From Betaproteobacteria bacterium (GTDB lineage: Bacteria; Pseudomonadota; Gammaproteobacteria; Burkholderiales; SG8-39): DNA of 11,810 nt. The notes beneath the pieces were generated by a model, which saw only the letters and a list, made by a program, of their open reading frames with translations, did no database searches and was not told the DNA's origin. Made by a program: the position numbers and the translations under genes. Below, piece by piece: positions 6,879-11,810 of this stretch (positions are counted from its first letter, which is position 1; the number at the start of each line of letters is the position of its first letter). Where the stretch lies: positions 1 to 11,810 of the forward strand of contig JAABRB010000078.1 of assembly GCA_011391185.1 (NCBI GenBank), read 5' to 3'.

Positions 6879-7820
6879 CTAGTTTGCAGGTCGCATCGTG
6901 ACCAGCAGGACGCCACCGACCACCAGCAGCGCCCCGGCGAGCTGGAGCACGGTCAACGTCTCATCGAGAATGATAAACCCTAGCAGGATCGTCGCGACGG
7001 GGCCCACGGCGCCGACGATTGCGACGAGGTTCGCGCCGACGCGACGGAGCGCTTCAGCGGTGGCGAACACCGGAAGCACCGTGCAAAGCGTGGCGAGCAA
7101 CAGCACGAGCGCGTAGGCGTCGGGCGGGAGCGCCAGCGCGGCGAAGGGCCGTGCCGCAATGAAATGACCGATGCACACGGCGGTGGCCGCCGACATCGCG
7201 AGTGCGGTGAAGCGCATCGAGCCGATCCGCTGCACCACGCGGCTGCCCGCGACGAGGTACACCGAGTAGGTGAGCGCGCCGCAGAAGATGACGGCCGCTC
7301 CGAGGGCGATGTTCGGCTGCTGCTCCAGGGCGGCCCGGGACAGAACCAGCGCGATGCCGAGATACGAAACGATGAGCGCCGCGGCGATCCGTGGCGTGAT
7401 CGCCTTCCCGAGAAAGATCGCCGAGAGGATCACGACGACGGTCGGGTAGAGGAAGAGAACGAGGCGGCCGAGGGCGGCCGAGACGTACTGCAGGCCGATG
7501 AAGTCGAGCAGGCTGCCCGCGTAGTAGCCGAGAATCCCGAGCGCGCCGATCAGCGCGGTGTCGCGCGCGGTGAGCGGTGGCGCAGAGACGCCGCGATTGG
7601 CCCACCACGCCGCCGCGATGAAGAACGGCAGGGCAAACACCATGCGCAAGGCGAGCAGCGTCACCGGGTCGACGTCGTAGCGGTAGATCAGCTTGACGAC
7701 GATCGCCTTGAGCGAAAACGCGAGCACGCCCACGAGCGCGAGCGCGATGCCGCCCGCACCGTAGCTGAGACGACTGGCGCGAGGCGCGGGCACGGTCGCA
7801 GCCGGCGAGGCGTCGGACAC
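6879..7820 (-). CDS. EamA/DMT-family inner-membrane transporter
   Basis: The 313-residue protein is almost entirely hydrophobic, with about ten membrane helices arranged as two EamA-type halves (roughly 20-150 and 165-305). Typical features are a first helix with GVLAFSLKAIVVKL, the segment LLDFIGLQYVSAALGRLVLFLYP in the first half, and AIVGAVGPVATILLGFIILDE near the end of the second. Family members export metabolites, amino acids or drugs, usually by proton exchange; the substrate here is unknown. The GTG start at 7820 has no clear Shine-Dalgarno. It lies 21 nt after the stop of the HerA-like gene, so translation may depend on coupling or the true start may be slightly internal (GTG for Val10 is another option). 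Nothing ties it firmly to the P450/SDR pair beyond strand and closeness. Confidence 0.88.
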   Translation of the reverse strand: MSDASPAATVPAPRASRLSYGAGGIALALVGVLAFSLKAIVVKLIYRYDVDPVTLLALRMVFALPFFIAAAWWANRGVSAPPLTARDTALIGALGILGYYAGSLLDFIGLQYVSAALGRLVLFLYPTVVVILSAIFLGKAITPRIAAALIVSYLGIALVLSRAALEQQPNIALGAAVIFCGALTYSVYLVAGSRVVQRIGSMRFTALAMSAATAVCIGHFIAARPFAALALPPDAYALVLLLATLCTVLPVFATAEALRRVGANLVAIVGAVGPVATILLGFIILDETLTVLQLAGALLVVGGVLLVTMRPAN

Positions 7821-7841
7821 GGAGGCGCTACGGGGGAGGGT

Positions 7842-9347
7842 CTAGCGCTTCTTGGCGCCGCCGAGGATCGAACCGAGCAAGCCGCGCAGGATCGAGCGGC
7901 CGAGCTGCGAGCCCGCCGAGCGCGCCGCGCTTTTCGCGGCCGCTTCGAGCATGCCCTCGCGCTTGCCGCCACGCGGCCCGGTGGAGCCGAACAGGATGTC
8001 GCTCAGCGCGCCACCACCACTCTGTGGCGCACCGGGCACGGGCGTCGTCGGTGCGCCGGTCTTCGCCTGCTCCCCGGTCCGTGCCTTGAGCATCTCGTAG
8101 GCCGATTCGCGGTCCACCGCCTTCTCGTAGTGTCCCGCGATCACCGACCCGGCGATGATTTTCTTCCGCGCGTCCGCCGTGATCGGACCGATCTGCGAGG
8201 CGGGTGGGAAGACGAACGCGCGCTCGACGACGGTCGGCCGGCCTTTCTCGTCCAGCAGCGACACGAGCGCCTCGCCGACCGCGAGCTCGGTGATCGCCTG
8301 CGCAGTGTCGAGCTTCGGGTTCTGGCGCATCGTCTGGGCCGCGGTCTTGACCGCCTTCTGGTCGCGCGGCGTGAATGCGCGCAGCGCATGCTGCACGCGA
8401 TTGCCGAGCTGACCGAGCACCGTCTCCGGAATGTCCAGCGGATTCTGCGTGACGAAGAACACCCCGACGCCCTTCGACCGGATCAGCCGCACGACCTGCT
8501 CGATCTTGTCGAGCAGCGCTTTCGGCGCCTCGTCGAACAGGAGGTGCGCCTCGTCGAAAAAGAACACGAGTTTCGGCTTTTCGGGATCGCCCACTTCGGG
8601 CAGCTTCTCGAAGAGCTCGGCGAGCAGCCAGAGCAGAAACGTCGCATAGAGCCTGGGCGAGTTGAGCAGCCTGTCCGCGGCGAGGATGTTCACCACCCCG
8701 CGGCCGCCCGCCGCCTGCATCAGGTCGGCGATGTCGAGCATCGGCTCGCCGAAGAACCGGTCGGCGCCCTGCTGATCGAGCTGCAGCAGCCCGCGCTGGA
8801 TTGCGCCGACCGAGGCCGCCGAGATGTTGCCGTACCCGGTCTGCAGGGTCTTCGCGTTCTGCGCCAGGAACTCGAGCATCGCGCGCAGATCCTTCATGTC
8901 GAGCAGCAGGAGCCCGTTGTCGTCGGCGACCTTGAAGGCGAGGGTCAGCACGCCCTCCTGCGTGTCGTTCAGGCCGAGCATGCGCGCGAGCAGCAGCGGC
9001 CCCATGTCCGAGACGGTTGCCCGGATGGGATGGCCCTGCTCGCCAAAGACATCCCAGAATGCGACCGGGCAGGCGCTCCACTTGGGTTCTGCGAACCCGT
9101 GGGTCGCGAGCCGCTGCTTCATTTTCTCGGACGGCGCGCCTGCCGCCGCCATACCGGAGAGATCGCCTTTGACATCGGCCATGAACACCGGCACGCCGAT
9201 CGACGAGAACCGCTCGGCGAGCACCTGGAGGGTCACGGTCTTCCCGGTCCCCGTCGCACCCGCAATCAGGCCATGGCGGTTGGCGAGGGCCGGCAGCAAA
9301 GCGAGTTCGATGCTTTCGGCCTGGGCGACGGGCAGCGGCGCAGTCAT
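7842..9347 (-). CDS. HerA-like ATPase, YjgR/DUF853 family
   Basis: A 501-residue P-loop ATPase of the HerA/FtsK-related DUF853 family; E. coli YjgR is the familiar member. Numbering from the chosen start, Walker A is GATGTGKT (30-37) and Walker B ends in FFFDEAH (about 262-268). A TQNP motif follows at 300-303 and a conserved [14 protein letters not shown] block (316-329) holds possible arginine fingers. The C-terminus is a low-complexity Gly/Ala/Arg-rich tail ending [10 protein letters not shown]. It has no membrane segment. The start ATG at 9347 is preceded by AAGGAAG and gives [15 protein letters not shown]; an upstream ATG at 9386 would add 13 basic residues with no ribosome site. The cellular role of YjgR is not well established; DNA or protein translocation is inferred from fold only. 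It is divergent from yebC. Confidence 0.9.
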   Translation of the reverse strand: MTAPLPVAQAESIELALLPALANRHGLIAGATGTGKTVTLQVLAERFSSIGVPVFMADVKGDLSGMAAAGAPSEKMKQRLATHGFAEPKWSACPVAFWDVFGEQGHPIRATVSDMGPLLLARMLGLNDTQEGVLTLAFKVADDNGLLLLDMKDLRAMLEFLAQNAKTLQTGYGNISAASVGAIQRGLLQLDQQGADRFFGEPMLDIADLMQAAGGRGVVNILAADRLLNSPRLYATFLLWLLAELFEKLPEVGDPEKPKLVFFFDEAHLLFDEAPKALLDKIEQVVRLIRSKGVGVFFVTQNPLDIPETVLGQLGNRVQHALRAFTPRDQKAVKTAAQTMRQNPKLDTAQAITELAVGEALVSLLDEKGRPTVVERAFVFPPASQIGPITADARKKIIAGSVIAGHYEKAVDRESAYEMLKARTGEQAKTGAPTTPVPGAPQSGGGALSDILFGSTGPRGGKREGMLEAAAKSAARSAGSQLGRSILRGLLGSILGGAKKR

Positions 9348-9463
9348 CGGGAGCTTCCTTTTGCGGTATGGATGGGGAGTTCTCAAAAAGCCGGGGGATG
9401 GCCGGAGGCGGCAAGCGTAGAATTATAGGCTTCCTGACTCGGATTCGATTCGCACCGACGGTT
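9348..9463. promoter_or_regulatory. Divergent promoter region between the HerA-like gene and yebC
   Basis: This 116-base spacer separates divergent genes, so both promoters should lie here or inside the start of the opposite gene. At 9418-9427 the bases TAGAATTATA read as TAGAAT on the plus strand (5/6 to the -10 consensus) and, shifted, as an exact TATAAT on the minus strand (9427 to 9422). It is one of the few AT-rich patches in this high-GC window. Matching -35 boxes are weak on both strands, so assignment rests mainly on the -10 resemblance and position. Confidence 0.35.
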
Positions 9464-10189
9464 ATGGCTGGACATTCCCGATGGGCCAACATCAAGCACA
9501 AGAAGGCGGTATCTGACGCCAAGCGCGGCAAGGTTTTCACGCGCGCGATCAGGGAAATAACCGTTGCCGCGAAGCTGGGCGGCAACGATCCGGGCTTCAA
9601 TCCGCGGCTGCGGCTCGCGATCGACAAGGCGAAGGCGGGCAACGTGCCCGCCGACACCATCGAGCGCGCGATCAAGCGCGGGACGGGCGAGCTCGAGGGC
9701 GTCGCGTACGAGGAAATCCGGTACGAAGGTTACGGGATCGGCGGCGCCGCGGTGATCGTGGATTGCCTCACCGACAACCGGACGCGCACTGTCGGCGACG
9801 TGCGGCATGCGTTCACGAAGCACGGCGGAAATCTCGGTACCGACGGCTCGGTGAGTTTTCTCTTCAAGCATTGCGGCCTTTTCCTGCTCGCGCCGGGCAC
9901 GAGCGAGGAGCGGGTCATGGAAGCCACGCTCGATGCGGGCGCCGAGGACGTGGTGGCGAACGAAGACGGCTCGGTCGAAGTCATCTGCGCACCGGGCGAT
10001 TTTCCGAAGGTCCAGGCGGCGCTCGATACGGCCGGCCTGAAGCCGGAAATGGCGGAGGTCACCATGCGTCCGTCGGTCGAGAACGTGCTCGCGGGCGAAG
10101 ACGGGCAGAAAATGCAACGGTTGCTGGACGCGCTCGAAAGCCTCGACGACGTGCAAGACGTCTACGCGACCGCGGCGATCGAGGCGTGA
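9464..10189 (+). CDS. yebC: YebC/PmpR family regulator or translation factor
   Basis: The 241-residue protein has the length of the YebC/PmpR/TACO1 family and opens with the hallmark [22 protein letters not shown]. Further family blocks are [13 protein letters not shown] (26-38), [44 protein letters not shown] and [13 protein letters not shown]. Members were first described as DNA-binding regulators and more recently as ribosome-associated factors that help translation of difficult sequences; either role may apply. The frame is open further upstream to 9368, but the conserved MAGHS start fixes 9464; its ribosome site is weak (GACGGTT). Its TGA overlaps the GTG of ruvC, the common yebC-ruvC arrangement. 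Confidence 0.96.
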   Translation: MAGHSRWANIKHKKAVSDAKRGKVFTRAIREITVAAKLGGNDPGFNPRLRLAIDKAKAGNVPADTIERAIKRGTGELEGVAYEEIRYEGYGIGGAAVIVDCLTDNRTRTVGDVRHAFTKHGGNLGTDGSVSFLFKHCGLFLLAPGTSEERVMEATLDAGAEDVVANEDGSVEVICAPGDFPKVQAALDTAGLKPEMAEVTMRPSVENVLAGEDGQKMQRLLDALESLDDVQDVYATAAIEA

Positions 10190-10767
10190 AAGCGTCGGTG
10201 GCCCACGACACCGTCCGCATCCTCGGCATCGACCCGGGCCTTCGGGTCACGGGATTCGGCGTTATCGACAAGACCGGCCAGCGCCTCGCGTATGTCGCGA
10301 GCGGATGCGTCAGGGCGCCGCATGCCGGAACGCTCCCGGAGCGTCTGGCGGTGATTCTGGAGTCGCTCGGCGAGGTGATCGAGATCCACCGCCCCGGCGA
10401 AGTCGCGGTGGAGAAAGTGTTCGTCAACGTCAATCCGGAATCCACGCTCCTGCTCGGCCAGGCGCGCGGCGCGGCGATTTCCGCGGTCGTTCTGGCGAAG
10501 CTGCCCGTCGCGGAATACACGGCGCTGCAGATCAAGCAGGCAGTCGTCGGAACCGGACACGCCCGCAAGGAGCAGGTGCAGGAGATGGTCAAGCGCTTGC
10601 TGCGCCTTCCCGGGCATCCCAGTGCGGACGCCGCCGATGCGCTCGCCTGCGCGATCTGCCATGCGCACGGCGGGCAGGGATGGGGCGGGCGCCATGCGTC
10701 TCATCCTGTCGCGCGCGGCGTCCTGGTGGCGCACGCTTATCGCGTTCGCCGGGGACGCCTCGTATGA
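10186..10767 (+). CDS. ruvC: Crossover junction endodeoxyribonuclease RuvC
   Basis: RuvC is the Holliday-junction resolvase that cuts junctions bound by RuvAB. The 193-residue product has all four catalytic acids of the RNase H-like fold: Asp16 in [13 protein letters not shown], Glu76 in VAVEKVF, and Asp148 and Asp151 in SADAADALA. Phe79 sits where the junction-wedging Phe of E. coli RuvC lies. The chosen GTG at 10186 overlaps the yebC stop (GTGA) and adds about ten residues before the usual RILGIDPG opening; the GTG at 10198 is an alternative, and neither has a convincing ribosome site. The C-terminal end (about 172-193) is Arg/Val-rich and slightly longer than the ~173-residue E. coli protein. 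It overlaps ruvA by ATGA. Confidence 0.96.
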   Translation: MKASVAHDTVRILGIDPGLRVTGFGVIDKTGQRLAYVASGCVRAPHAGTLPERLAVILESLGEVIEIHRPGEVAVEKVFVNVNPESTLLLGQARGAAISAVVLAKLPVAEYTALQIKQAVVGTGHARKEQVQEMVKRLLRLPGHPSADAADALACAICHAHGGQGWGGRHASHPVARGVLVAHAYRVRRGRLV

Positions 10768-11345
10768 TCGGCCGCATCCAGGGCGTGCTGCTGGAGAAGC
10801 ACCCGCCGCAGATCCTCGTCGACGCCAACGGCGTCGGCTATGACGTCGAGGTGCCGATGAGCACCTTCTACAACCTGCCCGCGACCGGCGAGCGGGTCAC
10901 GCTGCTCACGCACCTCGTGGTGCGGGAAGACGCCCATCTCCTGTACGGGTTCGGTACCGAAGCGGAGCGGCGGCTTTTCCGGCAGCTCCTCAAGATCGCG
11001 GGGGTCGGCGCGCGCACTGCGCTCGCCGTGCTCTCCGGCATGAGCGTCGCAGAGCTCTCCGCGGCCGTCATTTCCCAGGACACCGGGCGGCTCACGAAAG
11101 TCCCCGGCATCGGGAAGAAGACTGCCGAGCGCCTGCTGCTCGAGCTCAAGGACAAGCTGGGCGCGGAGTCGCTTGCGGGAATCTCCGTGCAGCGCCCCGC
11201 ACCGGCCGCGAGCGACGTGCTGCGCGCGCTCATCGCGCTCGGCTACAGCGAAAAGGAGGCCCTTGGCGCGGTGAAGAAGCTGCCCGAGAGCCTGTCGGTT
11301 GCCGACGGCATCCGACAGGCGCTCAAGCAGCTTTCAAAGACCTAG
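10764..11345 (+). CDS. ruvA: Holliday junction branch migration complex subunit RuvA
   Basis: The 193-residue RuvA homologue binds four-way junctions as a tetramer and recruits the RuvB helicase. The N-terminal OB-fold domain (1-63) opens [12 protein letters not shown] and carries the acidic pin as Glu55-Asp56, the same numbers as in E. coli. Two helix-hairpin-helix motifs follow: [17 protein letters not shown] (about 77-93) and [20 protein letters not shown] (113-132). A flexible Pro/Ala linker (143-149) leads to the RuvB-binding domain III (about 150-193). The ATG at 10764 overlaps the ruvC stop. The gene ends in TAG at 11343-11345. A ruvB gene usually follows directly; here a REP element and a group II intron come first. 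Confidence 0.97.
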   Translation: MIGRIQGVLLEKHPPQILVDANGVGYDVEVPMSTFYNLPATGERVTLLTHLVVREDAHLLYGFGTEAERRLFRQLLKIAGVGARTALAVLSGMSVAELSAAVISQDTGRLTKVPGIGKKTAERLLLELKDKLGAESLAGISVQRPAPAASDVLRALIALGYSEKEALGAVKKLPESLSVADGIRQALKQLSKT

Positions 11346-11360
11346 CCTGTAAAGCGCTTT

Positions 11361-11405
11361 CCCCTCCTCCCTCGGGGAGGAGGGGTGTCGCCGAAGGCGA
11401 CGGGG
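11361..11405 (+). repeat. REP element, apparently interrupted by a group II intron
   Basis: Sixteen bases after ruvA a third REP unit begins. Its outer palindrome is an 11-base-pair stem (CCCCTCCTCCC, loop TCG, GGGAGGAGGGG; 11361-11385). The inner hairpin is GTCGCC-GAA-GGCGAC (11387-11401), and then GGGG begins the tail seen as GGGGTGGT in the copies at 4479-4721. The element stops matching within this tail, just where the intron 5' consensus starts. As a strong hairpin directly after ruvA it may also act as a 3'-end structure of the yebC-ruvCA transcript. Confidence 0.72.
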
Positions 11406-11810
11406 TGTGCGCCCGTGAGGGCGCCAGATCAGCGCGGTGAGAGTCCGCGCCGGGGTGAGCCACAGCCCCGTAGTCGATGGTAACTGCGTCGCCGCAAGGC
11501 GGGGTGGGAAGCAACTGGAGGCGAATGCTCGGTCTGTAGGATGACGAACTCGATTCGGCGGGGCGCTGCGACGAGCCCACACCCTGAGGGCGAAGTCCGG
11601 AACTCGCTTGGCACGCTGCGGTGGTGAATGAAGCGATGCCGGGGCAGCCCACGTGCTTGGAGGCGGAACGAGCAGAAGATCTGGCGCAGTAAGCGGGGAG
11701 ACCTGCGCGGAGGCGGTGAGCTGTGCAGGAGGCAGAGCCTTCATAGTACCGCTGCGGGGCGCAAGCCCTGCGAGAGGGGCGGAGAGCAAAAGCCGCTCCG
11801 AGGGAAGGGG
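11405..11810 (+). mobile_element. Bacterial class C (IIC) group II intron, 5' part (ribozyme domains I to early IV)
   Basis: The RNA begins with the 5' consensus GTGTGCG and a GCGCCC-GTGA-GGGCGC hairpin (11409-11424). GCGCGG-TGAGAGT-CCGCGC (11432-11450) carries the GGTGAGAGTCC motif of bacterial IIC introns. A GCC-GCAA-GGC GNRA hairpin lies at 11491-11500. The stretch CTCGGTCTGTAGGATGACGA (11529-11548) and the block CAGAGCCTTCATAGTACC (11733-11750) also match the order and wording I recall from the Oceanobacillus iheyensis IIC intron. Such introns self-splice and retrohome with an intron-encoded reverse transcriptase located in domain IV. No RT reading frame is visible before the window ends, so the ORF, domains V-VI and the 3' junction lie downstream. 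The short reading frames here are chance. Whether the element is intact cannot be seen. Confidence 0.85.

Noticed and set aside
7164..9428. Plus-strand open frame of 754 codons opposite the DMT and HerA-like genes
   Set aside because: The translation is Arg/Glu/His-rich with no domain pattern and is the codon-phase mirror of two well-recognised minus-strand genes in high-GC DNA.
7828..9675. Minus-strand open frame of 615 codons overlapping the HerA-like gene
   Set aside because: Another frame of the same strand encodes the Walker A and B ATPase; this frame is Arg-rich and runs across the yebC start.
11334..11789. Minus-strand open frames over the intron region
   Set aside because: They lie antisense to the ribozyme, cross the ruvA end or REP, and show no protein family pattern.
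11405..11810. Structured RNA considered as RNase P RNA or a riboswitch
   Set aside because: The 5' GTGTGCG, the GGTGAGAGTCC stem and the CATAGTACC block in this order fit a class C group II intron far better; no RNase P core motif was seen.

Overview
The window is high-GC, gene-dense proteobacterial DNA. The yebC-ruvC-ruvA order and a putative PadBCD-type aromatic acyl-CoA oxidoreductase operon suggest a betaproteobacterium or close relative. This placement is an inference from gene content, not from a phylogenetic marker.

Layout. (1) 1-141: the last 46 codons of a hot-dog thioesterase resembling the fluoroacetyl-CoA thioesterase (FlK) family. (2) 170-4418, plus strand: three tightly coupled genes for a membrane-bound molybdenum enzyme. 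They encode a Mo-bisPGD catalytic subunit of the DMSO reductase superfamily, a ferredoxin-like subunit with four [4Fe-4S] clusters, and an eight-helix membrane anchor. The set most resembles phenylacetyl-CoA:acceptor oxidoreductase (PadBCD), but that substrate is not proven. (3) 4419-4727: a gene-free junction between convergent genes, filled with palindromic REP/BIME-like repeats whose stems covary. (4) 4728-6750, minus strand: an SDR-fold protein lacking the usual Tyr/Lys catalytic pair, followed 13 nt later by a soluble cytochrome P450. (5) 6879-9347, minus strand: a HerA-like (YjgR/DUF853) ATPase and an EamA/DMT-family transporter. (6) 9464-11345, plus strand: yebC, ruvC and ruvA with start/stop overlaps, a Holliday-junction processing operon. 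(7) 11361-11810: a further REP unit directly abutting the 5' end of a bacterial class C (IIC) group II intron, which runs off the window before its reverse-transcriptase ORF.

How the genes work together. The Mo-enzyme operon should draw electrons from a cytoplasmic substrate through the Fe-S subunit into the quinone pool via the anchor. The thioesterase upstream fits a CoA-thioester substrate. The P450 and SDR look like a small oxidative tailoring pair of unknown substrate. RuvA and RuvC are parts of the RuvABC resolvasome; ruvB is not in the window, and the place where it would usually follow is occupied by the REP and intron.

The most notable points are the intron sitting inside a REP palindrome, the covarying REP pairs, a Mo-enzyme whose N-terminal cluster motif lacks one cysteine, and the SDR with an atypical active site. 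I found no CRISPR array, tRNA, rRNA or defence system.
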